Shown here one piece after another: positions 1-9,795 of a stretch of DNA of 64,000 nt. Every line of letters starts with the position of its first letter. Position 1 is the stretch's first letter. The notes beneath the pieces were generated by a model, which was not told the origin of the DNA, ran no database searches, and was given only the letters and a program-made list of their open reading frames with translations. Both the position numbers and the translations under genes were made by a program. Source of the stretch: Sulfurovum sp. AR (GTDB taxonomy: Bacteria > Campylobacterota > Campylobacteria > Campylobacterales > Sulfurovaceae); the NCBI RefSeq assembly GCF_000296775.1, contig NZ_AJLE01000006.1, positions 62,001-126,000 of the forward strand. The letters are read 5' to 3'.

Positions 1-12
1 TAAATTATCCAC
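1..12 (-). CDS. hslU: HslU ATPase, first codons only (partial)
   Basis: Only four codons lie in the window: GTG GAT AAT TTA on the minus strand, read from position 12 to 1, preceded by an AAGGAAG ribosome site at about 17-24. HslU is the AAA+ unfoldase partner of HslV and usually follows hslV directly; HslU proteins often begin with a similar Asn-Leu-Thr stretch. The call rests on position, ribosome site and the residues VDNL, so it is an inference that needs the sequence beyond the left edge. Confidence 0.5.
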
Positions 13-21
13 TACACTTCC

Positions 22-552
22 TTACAGTTCTAATATTTTAATATTCTTATTCGTATAGATACAAAGTTCACCTGCGACTTCAAGTGACTCTTGTACCAGT
101 GTTCTTGGATCAAGGTCTGTGTGTTTGTCCAAGGCGCGCGCTGCAGAGATGGCATAGTTACCGCCAGATCCTATCGCTGCTATTTTTCCGTCTTCAGGTT
201 CTACCACATCACCAGTACCCGAAAGTATAAAGATATGTTCCTGGTTCAGTACGATCATCATCGCTTCAAGCTGACGCAGATGTTTATCTTTTCTCCACAT
301 TTTGGAAAAACCAATGACAGACTTGAAAAGATCACCTCTTTTTTCGGCCAATATACCTTCGAACATATCAAAAAGGTTAAATGCATCTGCTGTACTTCCT
401 GCAAAGCCCGCCAATACTTTTCCTTCATGCAGTGTACGTATCTTTGTAGCATTACCTTTGAGTACCGTATCCCCAAAAGTCACTTGACCATCACCGCCTA
501 TGACTGCTTTACCATTACTTTTATACCCCAGTATCGTAGTTGCGTCAAACAT
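22..552 (-). CDS. hslV: ATP-dependent protease subunit HslV
   Basis: Peptidase subunit of the cytoplasmic HslUV (ClpQY) protease, an N-terminal-threonine hydrolase that forms a double hexamer and is fed by HslU. The GGDGQVTFG segment, [10 protein letters not shown], the IGSGGNYA loop and the C-terminal [12 protein letters not shown] are typical. The full 176-residue length fits the family. The catalytic Thr-Thr pair is at residues 5-6, not directly after Met as in E. coli, so a four-residue MFDA leader must be removed; I recall the same arrangement in Helicobacter HslV. It sits 2 bp after rplI, with hslU following, so the three genes probably share a transcript. Confidence 0.96.
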   Translation of the reverse strand: MFDATTILGYKSNGKAVIGGDGQVTFGDTVLKGNATKIRTLHEGKVLAGFAGSTADAFNLFDMFEGILAEKRGDLFKSVIGFSKMWRKDKHLRQLEAMMIVLNQEHIFILSGTGDVVEPEDGKIAAIGSGGNYAISAARALDKHTDLDPRTLVQESLEVAGELCIYTNKNIKILEL

Positions 553-554
553 GA

Positions 555-998
555 CTAGACACCTACCACTTCTACTTTGAGTGTCGCATGTATCGCATGC
601 CCCAGTTTTGCGTCTACTTCATGTGTGCCTGTTGATTTGAGTGCTTTTTTAAGATTAATATTTTTTTTGTCAAGTGCTATATTCAATTGTGCTTCTATAG
701 CATTTGATATATCGGCATTTCCTACTGAACCTTTGATACCCACTGGGGCCAATGGTTTTTCAATTTTAATGGTTGCTGCTTCAAGTGTTACTTTTTCAGC
801 TTCAAGTCTGGCCAATTCCTCTTTAAGTTTTTTTGCCATCTCTTCTTGTTCGGCTTTCCAGTTTTCTACAACCTCAGGTGTAGCCAACTTTGCCAACCCC
901 TTGCCTATAAGGAAGTTTTGTCCATAGCCATCTTTCACTTCTTTTATTTCACCTGCTTTTCCAAGTGTTTTCACATCTTTTATCAATAGTACTTTCAT
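555..998 (-). CDS. rplI: 50S ribosomal protein L9
   Basis: Binds 23S rRNA and stabilises the L1 stalk region of the large subunit. The N-terminal RNA-binding domain is clear: [17 protein letters not shown], then [14 protein letters not shown]. It is followed by a long charged helix (about residues 45-75) and a C-terminal domain ending in [10 protein letters not shown]. At 147 residues it has the normal length. The start has an AAGGAAT ribosome site just upstream. It is the first gene of a minus-strand unit with hslV and hslU; its promoter must lie in the 114-bp gap it shares with the divergent mlaA. Confidence 0.97.
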   Translation of the reverse strand: MKVLLIKDVKTLGKAGEIKEVKDGYGQNFLIGKGLAKLATPEVVENWKAEQEEMAKKLKEELARLEAEKVTLEAATIKIEKPLAPVGIKGSVGNADISNAIEAQLNIALDKKNINLKKALKSTGTHEVDAKLGHAIHATLKVEVVGV

Positions 999-1136
999 TC
1001 ATTTATTCCTTATTGTGCTATATAGTGTTATAATTTTAACAAACTTTTACTAGACATCGGTTAAAGAGAGACCGGGGTTTCACATAAAGTGACACTATAC
1101 GAACTATAGTTTATGAAAGATAAACAGGGATTTGTA

Positions 1137-1973
1137 ATGAAACTTTTATACTTCTTCTTTGCTATTACACTTTTTATATTTCAGGGATGTGCTACCAATG
1201 ACGCCGCTGCACATTTAAATTCTCCACAAGTTGATACGCAAGTCACCTCGTCAGAAAAGTTCTCTGAAAGCATCACTGACGATCAAGAACCAGAAACGCA
1301 AATAGAAGAGTTTGAAGAAGAATTTTCATTTGAGGAGACAAAAAGTGTCAGTGATCCATTCAGCGGGTACAACAGCGCAATGACATCATTCAATGATCTC
1401 TTTATCACCTATCTTTTAAACCCTGTTTCAGAGGGTTATGCAGCTGTCCTGCCTGAACCTTTTCGTATAGGTATTTCTAATGCTTTTGATAACATACAGT
1501 TTCCTGTCCGCTTTGCCAATAACCTTCTCCAACTGAAATTTAAAAACAGTTCCGATGAACTCCAAAGATTTCTGGTCAACTCGACCATAGGTTTGGGAGG
1601 ATTGATGGATCCTGCAAAAGAATATATGCATATTCCTGCGCATAAGGAAGATTTTGGACAAACTTTAGGCCACTACGGGGTAGGTTCCGGTTTTCATATT
1701 GTCTTACCGTTCATCGGACCGTCCAATATAAGAGATGTGGTTGGGCTTACCGCAGACGCTTATGTCTCACCTCTTGTCTACACAGAAGGCCTCGAAGAGT
1801 ATAAAATACCAGACCACCCGGACCACTCGATCGCTATTCTCTCAGGAGAAATGATCAATAAAACCTCTCTACACCTGGGAGAGTATGAAAGTCTTAAAGA
1901 AGATGCGATACAATTCTATCAATTTTTACGGGACACGTATGAACAGAAGCGTGATTCTGACATCGCTGAGTAA
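1137..1973 (+). CDS. mlaA: MlaA/VacJ-family outer-membrane lipoprotein
   Basis: MlaA proteins sit in the inner leaflet of the outer membrane and move mislocalised phospholipids from the outer leaflet to the periplasmic carrier MlaC. The start chosen is the second Met: it has an AGGGA ribosome site about 7 nt upstream, whereas the ATG at 1113 has none, and it gives a clean lipoprotein signal with lipobox FQGC (Cys18). A Glu-rich linker (about residues 45-75) precedes the conserved MlaA core, which starts at DPFSGYNSAMTSFND and includes the FLVNSTIGLGGLMDPA segment. It is first in a run with mlaC and an RND exporter. Confidence 0.93.
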   Translation: MKLLYFFFAITLFIFQGCATNDAAAHLNSPQVDTQVTSSEKFSESITDDQEPETQIEEFEEEFSFEETKSVSDPFSGYNSAMTSFNDLFITYLLNPVSEGYAAVLPEPFRIGISNAFDNIQFPVRFANNLLQLKFKNSSDELQRFLVNSTIGLGGLMDPAKEYMHIPAHKEDFGQTLGHYGVGSGFHIVLPFIGPSNIRDVVGLTADAYVSPLVYTEGLEEYKIPDHPDHSIAILSGEMINKTSLHLGEYESLKEDAIQFYQFLRDTYEQKRDSDIAE

Positions 1974-1992
1974 CTAAAGACAGGAGAAACAT

Positions 1993-2556
1993 ATGGTAAA
2001 AAAACTGATGCTGATATTGCTTCTATCTGTCGTATCACTCTATGCTATAGAAGAGAAAGATATCAAACACGTAATGGATACTAAAGTAAATAAGGTCCTG
2101 ACCATACTAAAAGACAACACATTATCCCAACACCAAAAAGAACAAAAGTGTATTGCTGTGATCGATGATGTCTTTGACTACGATATCATGGCACAGATCA
2201 GTCTGGGAAAGAGATGGAGATCTCTTACAAAAAGTGAAAAAACACTCTTTTCAAAACGTTTTGAAAAAAAACTGAAACTTTCCTATCTCGATAAATTAAG
2301 ACTCTATAACAATGAAAAAGTGATCCTCAAAGAGGTACAAAAAGTCAAGCCCACCAGGAGTACATTAGAGACTCTCATTATAGGACGTGAGGACACTTAT
2401 AAAGTTATTTATATGTTTTATAAGAAAAGGAACACTAACCATTGGTATATCTATGATGTCAATCTGGTCGGTGTAAGTATCCTGCAAACCTATAGAAAAC
2501 AGTTTTCTGAATTTCTACAAACAAAAACAGTCCAAGAGCTTATAGAATCACTTTAA
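1993..2556 (+). CDS. mlaC: MlaC-family periplasmic phospholipid carrier
   Basis: A 187-residue exported protein of the MlaC/Ttg2D family, which carries phospholipid across the periplasm. A signal peptide (cleavage probably after Ala18, LYA) precedes a helical domain with FDYDIMAQISLGKRWRSL, the most recognisable family motif, and a C-terminal VNLVGVSILQTYRKQF segment. The gene starts 19 bp after mlaA with an AGGAG ribosome site. The partner in the next gene is an RND protein, not the MlaFEDB ABC complex used in E. coli. Confidence 0.93.
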   Translation: MVKKLMLILLLSVVSLYAIEEKDIKHVMDTKVNKVLTILKDNTLSQHQKEQKCIAVIDDVFDYDIMAQISLGKRWRSLTKSEKTLFSKRFEKKLKLSYLDKLRLYNNEKVILKEVQKVKPTRSTLETLIIGREDTYKVIYMFYKKRNTNHWYIYDVNLVGVSILQTYRKQFSEFLQTKTVQELIESL

Positions 2557-2598
2557 GTGATCCTCTAGAAAAAACTTCTCATAATACAAAGATGACCT

Positions 2599-5088
2599 AT
2601 GCTGCATAAACTATATCAGAAAGTGATATTAAAATATCCATTATCTATTTTGATCTTACTCATCAGCAGCATATTCATTTTTAGTATGAATATTACAAAA
2701 CTGGAGATTGATGCTTCCGCAGAAACACTGCTTCTTCATGATGACAAAGACCTGGAGTTTTCCAGAACCATAGCAAAACGATTCAAAACCGATGATGTAC
2801 TTATACTTGCTTATAAACCAAAACAGGGTCTACTTTCAGAACAAAGTCTGGAAACGTTGACACACCTGAGTACTGACCTGGAAAAACTGCCTGGTGTTAA
2901 GTCTGTAGATTCACTGATCAATGTACCTCTGTTTTTTTCACCTATAAGAGAGATGGATGACCTCATCAGTGAGACAAGAACACTAAAAAGTGCTGATGTC
3001 AATCTATCCCAGGTTAAACAAGAGTTTTTAACCAGTCCTCTCTATAAAGACTTCCTTGTCAACAAAGATTTCACGATATCTTCCATCATCATCCATTTAC
3101 ATCAAGACCCGGAATATTTTTCGCTGTTGGAAGAACGAAACCGTTTACGTGATAAACAAGCAGTCAACTCTTTGACAAAAGAGGAAAAACAAGCGCTTCA
3201 TGATGTAAGGATCGCCTTTAAAGAACACAGGGACAAGCAACGTATATTTGATGAGAACAACATTAAGGAGATTCGTGCACTTATAACCAAATACCAGAAT
3301 AATGCGTTGTTTTTTCTAGGCGGGGCACAAATGATCTCCAACGATATTGTTGGATTTGTCAAAAATGATCTACTCATTTACGGAAGTACCTTGATCCTCC
3401 TTATTATCCTCGTTTTAGGTTTTGTATTTAGGCAACCAAGATGGATAATACTTCCTATTCTTATCTGTACACTGTCCGTCATTACCATCACCAGTAGCTT
3501 AGGCTTTTTTAATTGGGAGATCACTGTCATCTCTTCAAATTTTATTGCCTTACAACTGATCATCACCATTTCGATCGTTTTACATCTTATTGTAAGATAT
3601 GAGGAACTTTTAGCACTCTATCCGCGTGCATCCTCCAAAAGATTGATCCTATACACCATGCTTACCAAAGCAACACCCACCTTCTTTGCCATACTTACTA
3701 CGATAGCAGGGTTCTCTTCATTGCTCTATTCGCACATTTACCCTGTGATCAACTTGGGTTGGATGATGAGTGCAGGGATCAGTATGTCCCTTATCATTGC
3801 ATTTATTGTCTTTCCTACTGTACTGATGCTGCTGAAGAAAACACCTCCTCGAGATCAAAAGAGATCCCTCTCTTTTATACCTTCTCTGACCGCTAAAATT
3901 GTGTTGCATGATAAAAAATCGATCTACCTCATCACATTATTTACTATTATTTTTAGTATTACCGGTGCCTCTCAGCTTATCGTAGAGAACAGTTTTATCA
4001 GCTACTTTAAAAAAGATACAGCTATCTACCAAGGGATGAAGATCATTGACCAGGAGTTAGGAGGGACAACACCTTTAGATGTTATCCTTACCTTGTCTGA
4101 GGATAACAGTACATTTCCACACGATACTGCCACAGAAGAAAATAGTGAAGCGTTCCTGGACTCATTCGAGGATGAATTCAGTGCAGTAGAGGATCAGGAC
4201 CAATACTGGTTTACAGATGAAAAGATCAAGCTTATCAAGAAAGTCCATGGGTATTTAACACAACTTCCTCAAATTGGAGAAGTACAATCCTTTGCCACCC
4301 TGCTTGATACTGGAAAGATACTCAATGAGAACAAAGAGTTGGACAGTGTAGACCTTGCTATTATCTACCAAAAACTGCCTCAAAAATATAGAGATGTCAT
4401 CCTGACTCCCTATGTGAACATTGAACATGATCAATTAAGATTCTTTACACGTGTTGTAGACTCTAATGAAACTCTGCGCAGAGATGCATTACTGAAAAAA
4501 ATACAAAATGAACTAAGCCAAAGCATCGATCCTGATGTTGCAACCGTGCGACTCTCAAACCTCATGGTACTCTACAACAATATGCTCCAGTCCTTGTTCC
4601 ATTCACAGATCACAATGGTCGGTCTTGTTCTGTTCATTGTGTTTATTATGTTCCTGCTCCTCTTTAGATCATTCAAGCTCACATTGATTGCTTTGATCGT
4701 CAATATCGTTCCCATAGGTATGGTCTTTGGATTCATGGGATGGCTGCATATTCCGTTGGATATTATGACTATCACCATTGCCGCCATAGCCATGGGTATA
4801 GGGATAGATGACACGATACACTATATCCACCGATTTCAAGTAGAATTTGAAAAAGACAACCATTACTACTTGAGTATGCATAGAACTAACAACAGTATTG
4901 GAAATGCTATGTACTTCACTACCCTGGTGATCGTAATAGGTTTTTCCATCCTAATACTCTCAAATTTGATCCCTACCATCTATTTTGGTTTACTCACGAT
5001 GTTGGTGATGGTAGCTGCTCTGATATCAGATTTGGTACTGTTACCTAAACTTTTACTCCTGTTCAAACCATTCAAAAGAGTAAAGTAA
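2599..5088 (+). CDS. RND/MMPL-family exporter, probable lipid transporter
   Basis: An 829-residue inner-membrane protein with two-fold RND symmetry. One membrane helix (about 12-32) is followed by a periplasmic domain to about 255, a group of membrane helices, then a second single helix (about 438-458), a second periplasmic domain and a final group of helices. The last part has the RND-typical GIGIDDTIHYIHRF segment. It resembles the MMPL/HpnN-type exporters of lipids and hopanoids. Position directly after mlaA and mlaC suggests that it drives lipid exchange with MlaC; direction and substrate are unknown. A similar trio occurs in C. jejuni (Cj1371-Cj1373, from memory). Confidence 0.88.
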   Translation: MLHKLYQKVILKYPLSILILLISSIFIFSMNITKLEIDASAETLLLHDDKDLEFSRTIAKRFKTDDVLILAYKPKQGLLSEQSLETLTHLSTDLEKLPGVKSVDSLINVPLFFSPIREMDDLISETRTLKSADVNLSQVKQEFLTSPLYKDFLVNKDFTISSIIIHLHQDPEYFSLLEERNRLRDKQAVNSLTKEEKQALHDVRIAFKEHRDKQRIFDENNIKEIRALITKYQNNALFFLGGAQMISNDIVGFVKNDLLIYGSTLILLIILVLGFVFRQPRWIILPILICTLSVITITSSLGFFNWEITVISSNFIALQLIITISIVLHLIVRYEELLALYPRASSKRLILYTMLTKATPTFFAILTTIAGFSSLLYSHIYPVINLGWMMSAGISMSLIIAFIVFPTVLMLLKKTPPRDQKRSLSFIPSLTAKIVLHDKKSIYLITLFTIIFSITGASQLIVENSFISYFKKDTAIYQGMKIIDQELGGTTPLDVILTLSEDNSTFPHDTATEENSEAFLDSFEDEFSAVEDQDQYWFTDEKIKLIKKVHGYLTQLPQIGEVQSFATLLDTGKILNENKELDSVDLAIIYQKLPQKYRDVILTPYVNIEHDQLRFFTRVVDSNETLRRDALLKKIQNELSQSIDPDVATVRLSNLMVLYNNMLQSLFHSQITMVGLVLFIVFIMFLLLFRSFKLTLIALIVNIVPIGMVFGFMGWLHIPLDIMTITIAAIAMGIGIDDTIHYIHRFQVEFEKDNHYYLSMHRTNNSIGNAMYFTTLVIVIGFSILILSNLIPTIYFGLLTMLVMVAALISDLVLLPKLLLLFKPFKRVK

Positions 5089-5177
5089 ACCAATTTTAGA
5101 CCATCACCTAAGAATTAATATCTCCTTTTATAAAATATGTTACAATCAAAAAAAATAAAACAACGGATCAATCATTT

Positions 5178-7127
5178 ATGTTTCAAGAATTCAAAATAAA
5201 CAATTTAGAACAATTTCCCAAAGAGTTAGACACCCTTTTAAACGAGCAAAGAGGGATCATTGACGACATCACTTCAAATGCAGAGACAAGCTATGAAAAA
5301 GTCCTTAAACCCCTGCAAGACCTAGATGAAGAATTAGGGCTTTTCTTCACCCCGCTTTCTCATCTTAACTCGGTAATGAACTCGGAAGAGACACAAAAAG
5401 CCTATGAAGCGTCTATCCCTCTGCTCTCCAAGTTCAATTCAGAAATGGCACAGAATGAAGCCCTGTTTAAAAAAATAGAGGCTATCAAAGCAGATTCCAA
5501 AGAAGCGAAAAAAGTACTGGAACATGAAGTCAGAGCCTTTGTACTCTCTGGGGTCAATCTCCCAGAAGATAAGAAGAAACGTATGGAAGAGATCAGCCTC
5601 AAACTCTCTGAACTCTCTAACCAGTTTTCACAGAATCTTCTTGATGCCACGAATGCCTATGAACTCATCATCGAAGATGAAAAAGATGTCGAGGGGATGC
5701 CTCAGTCTGACATCGATGCAGCACAAGAGGAGATCGATGGAAAGAGCGTGTACAAATTCACACTTCAAATTCCTAGTTATATGGCCTACATGACTTACGG
5801 CCCGAACCGTGAGTATAGAAAAGAACTCTCCAAAGCCTATGCAACCAGAGCACCTGAAAACGCAGAGGTCATAGACCAGATCCTCGCACTCAAACATGAA
5901 AAGTCAGAGCTTCTTGGCTTTAGCTCTTATGCAGAGTATGCACTGGAGACACGTGATGCGAGTCATGAAGATGATGTCATCACATTCTTGAATGAACTGG
6001 CAGATGCTGCCTTGCCTCAAGCCAAAAACGAACTGGCTGAACTGAAGGCATTTGCACTTAAAATAGATGGTATAGAAGACTTGGCAGGTTATGATGTAGG
6101 CTACTATTCAGAAAAACTGAAAAAAGAAAAGTTTGACTTTGATGATACGATGACCAAACCCTACTTCAAACAAGAGAAGGTTTTAGAGGGACTCCTATAC
6201 ATTGTCTCAGAACTGTTTGGTGTCACATTTGAGCCTGCAGAGGTACCGACTTGGCACGCATGTGTCAAACCTTTTGACATCTTCGAAGAGGGGAAACTCT
6301 CCGGACGCATCTATTTTGACCTTGAAGCGCGTAAAGAGAAACGCGGAGGGGCATGGATGAATGACTGGGAGACACACTATGTGGACGCTAAAGGGAAATT
6401 ACACCTTCCTTCTGCCTTCATCGTATGTAACTTCTCGCCAACAACACAAACGACACCTTCTTTGCTCAGACATGATGATGTGGTAACACTCTTTCATGAG
6501 ATGGGACATGCCATCCACCATCTCTTTGGAAAATGTAAAGAGCGTTCAGTCTCAGGCATTAACGGTGTGGCATGGGATGTGGTAGAGTTTCCGTCACAGT
6601 TTTTGGAGAACTTTGCTTATGAGGCGGCTATCTTAAAACGTTTTGGTTTTCATTATGAAACAGGAGAGCCTATCTCAAATGAGCTGATGGCAAAAATAAA
6701 AGAGACCAAAAACTTCCAGGCAGCCCTTGGCATCTTGCGCCAGGTAGAGTTCTCTTTGTTTGATTTTGTACTCCATCAAGACCTTTACCAAGGTGAGGAA
6801 GTCCAGAGATTGCTCGATGGTATTAGAGAAAAGACTTCTTTACTCACGCCACCGAGTTACAACAAATTCCAACATGGATTTGCACATATTTTTGCAGGTG
6901 GGTATGCTGCAGGGTACTACAGCTACAAATGGGCTGAAGTACTCAGTGCAGATGCGTTTTTCTCTTGCTTGGATAATGAATCAGGATTTAACAAAGAGCG
7001 TGCCAAAGGGTATAAAGAGTATATACTTGCAAGCGGTGGTGCGATTGAGATGTCTGAGCTCTACGAGGAGTGGCTTGGACGAAAAGCAGATGTTCAAAGT
7101 CTGATCAAACTGTATGAAATAGCATAA
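5178..7127 (+). CDS. prlC: Oligopeptidase A, M3 metallopeptidase
   Basis: Cytoplasmic zinc oligopeptidase that degrades short peptides, including cleaved signal peptides. The zinc motif HEMGHAIHH begins at His440, with the third ligand expected in the following WDVVEFPSQFLENF segment (Glu), the usual M3 arrangement. The C-terminal AHIFAGGYAAGYYSYKWAEVLSADAF stretch is split here only for length: FAGGYAAGYYSYKWA is strongly conserved. At 649 residues it matches the family. It is transcribed alone from a likely promoter with TACAAT near 5140. Distinction from other M3A members (Dcp) is by overall similarity. Confidence 0.93.
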   Translation: MFQEFKINNLEQFPKELDTLLNEQRGIIDDITSNAETSYEKVLKPLQDLDEELGLFFTPLSHLNSVMNSEETQKAYEASIPLLSKFNSEMAQNEALFKKIEAIKADSKEAKKVLEHEVRAFVLSGVNLPEDKKKRMEEISLKLSELSNQFSQNLLDATNAYELIIEDEKDVEGMPQSDIDAAQEEIDGKSVYKFTLQIPSYMAYMTYGPNREYRKELSKAYATRAPENAEVIDQILALKHEKSELLGFSSYAEYALETRDASHEDDVITFLNELADAALPQAKNELAELKAFALKIDGIEDLAGYDVGYYSEKLKKEKFDFDDTMTKPYFKQEKVLEGLLYIVSELFGVTFEPAEVPTWHACVKPFDIFEEGKLSGRIYFDLEARKEKRGGAWMNDWETHYVDAKGKLHLPSAFIVCNFSPTTQTTPSLLRHDDVVTLFHEMGHAIHHLFGKCKERSVSGINGVAWDVVEFPSQFLENFAYEAAILKRFGFHYETGEPISNELMAKIKETKNFQAALGILRQVEFSLFDFVLHQDLYQGEEVQRLLDGIREKTSLLTPPSYNKFQHGFAHIFAGGYAAGYYSYKWAEVLSADAFFSCLDNESGFNKERAKGYKEYILASGGAIEMSELYEEWLGRKADVQSLIKLYEIA

Positions 7128-7138
7128 TGATCTTCTCT

Positions 7139-7166
7139 CACTCTTAGGCTAGATATCCCAAGAGTG
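7139..7166 (+). terminator. Hairpin between prlC and the next gene
   Basis: CACTCTTAGG pairs with CCCAAGAGTG (one A-C mismatch) around an 8-nt loop. There is no T-run, so it may be a Rho-dependent or processing structure and not a true intrinsic terminator. Confidence 0.4.
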
Positions 7167-7188
7167 ACCATATAGAAAGGAGCCTTTC

Positions 7189-7704
7189 GTGAGTGAATAC
7201 CGTTCTCTTGCACTTACCGTGATCGCAATCTTTGCAATCACTCTGCTGGCTGCCTACTTCAGTCCTTCATTCGCAGAACAAAAAAACTATCTAGAACTTT
7301 TTATACTTTTCGGAAGCCTACTTTTCATCTTTGCTGTAGTAGTGATCTTTGCAACACTCGGGTTTCACTCTTTTGCCCTCTTTTTGAGTCTCTTTCTTGC
7401 AGCTGTGATTTTAATATATGGGGTATTGGGTGCTTTGCTTATCACGGCTATCACCTATTTTCTGTGGGGTTCTATCTTCGCGATGGAACTACTTTTGTTC
7501 TATAATGGAAGTGAAAGTGCCAAAGCGTGGTTTGTATCCCGTTATGATTTTAAAACATTCAAGATGGAATATATTGCTTTTTATCCGCTGATGGGAATGC
7601 TCTATATTTTATTGGAGTTTATACCCTATCTGTTTTCTAAAGAGAAGTTGTTGAAGTTCACCCCTTCAAAAGTCTTGAAGGAGATGGAGATGTTGCTAGA
7701 GTAG
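7189..7704 (+). CDS. Hypothetical integral membrane protein
   Basis: I do not recognise this 171-residue protein. It starts at a GTG with a strong AAGGAG ribosome site 7 nt upstream. Hydrophobic segments at about residues 7-25, 35-53, 58-85 (perhaps two helices) and 115-135 suggest four or five membrane helices; the C-terminal 30 residues (FSKEKLLKFTPSKVLKEMEM) are charged and probably cytoplasmic. It ends 6 bp from the convergent argG. No active-site pattern is visible and context gives no function. Confidence 0.7.
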   Translation: MSEYRSLALTVIAIFAITLLAAYFSPSFAEQKNYLELFILFGSLLFIFAVVVIFATLGFHSFALFLSLFLAAVILIYGVLGALLITAITYFLWGSIFAMELLLFYNGSESAKAWFVSRYDFKTFKMEYIAFYPLMGMLYILLEFIPYLFSKEKLLKFTPSKVLKEMEMLLE

Positions 7705-7710
7705 TTTGAT

Positions 7711-8982
7711 TTACTCTTCATTATTTTTGATGAGAGAAGCGATACGTTCAGGCTGTTTTTTACCTTCAATAATGAATCTCAATGCATTCAGACGGATAAA
7801 GCCTTCTGCATCCGCCTGGTTATAGACCTCATCCTCTTCAAATGTCGAGTGTGCTTCTGAATAGAGTGATTCATCTGAATTTCTACCCACTACGATCACA
7901 TTCCCTTTGTAAAGTTTAAGTTTGACTTCACCGTTTACAGTCTCTTGTGTTGCATCGATCGCTGCTTGCATCATCTTACGCTCAGGTGACCACCAGTATC
8001 CATTATAGATCAGTTTTGCATACTTTGGCATAAGTTCATCTTTAAGGTGTGCTTCTTCTCTATCCAGAGTGATAGACTCGATCGCTCTGTGTGCTTTGAG
8101 CATGATCGTACCGCCCGGAGTCTCATAACATCCACGTGCTTTCATACCTACATAACGGTTCTCTACGATATCGATACGTCCTATACCATGTTTATTTCCA
8201 TAATCATTCAGTGTCTTAAGGAGTGTCGCAGGGCTCATTGCTTCACCGTTGATCGCTATCGGGTCACCTTTTTTATACGTGATGGTGATATACTCTGCCT
8301 CATCGGGAGCTTCTTCAGGAGAGTTTGTCCATAGCCACATATCATCTTCTGGTTCAGCTGCAGGATTTTCAAGATGAAGCCCTTCATACGAGATATGAAG
8401 CAAGTTTGCATCCATAGAGTATGGACTTGCTTTAGGGTTACCATTCTCATCCATATGTTTTTTAGAGATCTCAATACCATGTTCCTTTGCATAAGAAAGA
8501 AGCTTCTCACGTGAATTTAGATCCCACTCTCTCCACGGTGCGATCACTGCGATATCAGGATTAAGACCTAGATAACCAAGTTCAAAACGTACCTGGTCAT
8601 TACCTTTACCCGTTGCACCATGACTCACTGCATCTGCACCGGTCTGTTGTGCGATCTCTATCTGTTTTTTAGAGATAAGCGGACGTGCGATAGAGGTACC
8701 TAACAGGTACTCACCCTCGTAGATGGCATTGGCTCTGAACATAGGGAAGACAAAATCTTTTACAAACTCTTCTCTAAGATCCAAGATAAAAATGTTCTCA
8801 GGTTTGATACCCATATCCAATGCTTTCTGACGTGCAGGTTCCACCTCTTCACCCTGACCAAGATCAGCCGTGAAAGTAACCACTTCACACTCATACTCAT
8901 CTTGAAGCCATTTTAAAATAATACTTGTATCAAGTCCACCAGAATACGCCAATACTGCTTTTTTAATTTTTCTTTTTGCCAT
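7711..8982 (-). CDS. argG: Argininosuccinate synthase
   Basis: Joins citrulline and aspartate with ATP to form argininosuccinate, the penultimate step of arginine synthesis in the cytoplasm. The N-type ATP pyrophosphatase loop AYSGGLDTS is at residues 12-20, and the citrulline and aspartate-binding stretch with [15 protein letters not shown] follows at about 120-135. The [20 protein letters not shown] block is also conserved. At 423 residues it is slightly longer than the usual 400. It is a single gene, separated from other arginine genes, as is common in this group. Confidence 0.97.
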   Translation of the reverse strand: MAKRKIKKAVLAYSGGLDTSIILKWLQDEYECEVVTFTADLGQGEEVEPARQKALDMGIKPENIFILDLREEFVKDFVFPMFRANAIYEGEYLLGTSIARPLISKKQIEIAQQTGADAVSHGATGKGNDQVRFELGYLGLNPDIAVIAPWREWDLNSREKLLSYAKEHGIEISKKHMDENGNPKASPYSMDANLLHISYEGLHLENPAAEPEDDMWLWTNSPEEAPDEAEYITITYKKGDPIAINGEAMSPATLLKTLNDYGNKHGIGRIDIVENRYVGMKARGCYETPGGTIMLKAHRAIESITLDREEAHLKDELMPKYAKLIYNGYWWSPERKMMQAAIDATQETVNGEVKLKLYKGNVIVVGRNSDESLYSEAHSTFEEDEVYNQADAEGFIRLNALRFIIEGKKQPERIASLIKNNEE

Positions 8983-9067
8983 GCGATAAGCCTTTAATTA
9001 ATATTGTTGCAATTTTAACGTAAATTTAGTTACGGATGGTTTTATATTCTATGAATTTGAATACATT

Positions 9068-9631
9068 CTATTCAGTGACATAGGCTCCTCTTGCACCACT
9101 TACAGAAGTTTTAGACTTTTCTTTTTTCGTTTTTTCAACCATTTTTAGGTTCATTTCATACTCTTGGGCAACCAAATAATTGCCAAATGTTTCAAATTCA
9201 TCCTCACCTTTTGCATTGAGCTGTTTTTCAAGTAGTCTGAGTTTTTGCTTCATTTTATCACTCAAAGTAATAATCTCCTGGTAATGTACAGCAGATATTT
9301 TGATGGCACCATCGCTTAACGGTTTTTTTCTGCCAAATATACTACTTTTATTCTTGGAAACACATACGTCATATATCTGCATAAAATGGTTATGTATACT
9401 TTTCCATAATGCTTCAATTTCATATAAAGTATCCACACAGCTGCTGTCTCTAAACAGCATGGCCTCCTGTTCCAGCCACTTTCCAAAATCAATGTCAGAG
9501 ATATTCAATTCTATGTCTTGTTTGTTTGTATCCAACAGTCCGGCAGATAATAATTTTACCATGCCTACCCACCTGGTATGTTCTACTCTTGCTTGATGAA
9601 GATGATGAAGATATGTATCCTTATTTGTCAT
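9068..9631 (-). CDS. CZB-like domain protein
   Basis: A 187-residue soluble protein. The start at MTNKDTY is preferred to an upstream ATG because it has AAGGA 7 nt before it. Residues about 8-90 resemble the CZB (chemoreceptor zinc-binding) helical bundle: an early His in ARVEHTRW, an FGKWLEQEA motif and a late His pair in SIHNHFMQIYDV. The usual zinc Cys three residues before the FGKW glycine is Ile here, so zinc binding may be altered. The C-terminal half is a charged helix. CZB domains normally sit in chemoreceptors or cyclases; this one stands alone, so its role is unknown. Confidence 0.55.
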   Translation of the reverse strand: MTNKDTYLHHLHQARVEHTRWVGMVKLLSAGLLDTNKQDIELNISDIDFGKWLEQEAMLFRDSSCVDTLYEIEALWKSIHNHFMQIYDVCVSKNKSSIFGRKKPLSDGAIKISAVHYQEIITLSDKMKQKLRLLEKQLNAKGEDEFETFGNYLVAQEYEMNLKMVEKTKKEKSKTSVSGARGAYVTE

Positions 9632-9795
9632 GCAGTATTCCTTGTCTATAGTATCACTATATGACATGACACAGGTCGCATCTAAGTTCTATAGTGATTT
9701 TAATTCTTTCCTCAGAAATATTTTATCTCAAAGGAATACTTATATTTTTTATAACTTGATTAATTTTTAACCAAATAGATACAGGTATGGTTTCT

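Noticed and set aside
91..558. 155-codon plus-strand frame opposite hslV
   Set aside because: It runs wholly opposite hslV, is Cys/Phe-rich and has no ribosome site; it is a shadow of the true gene.
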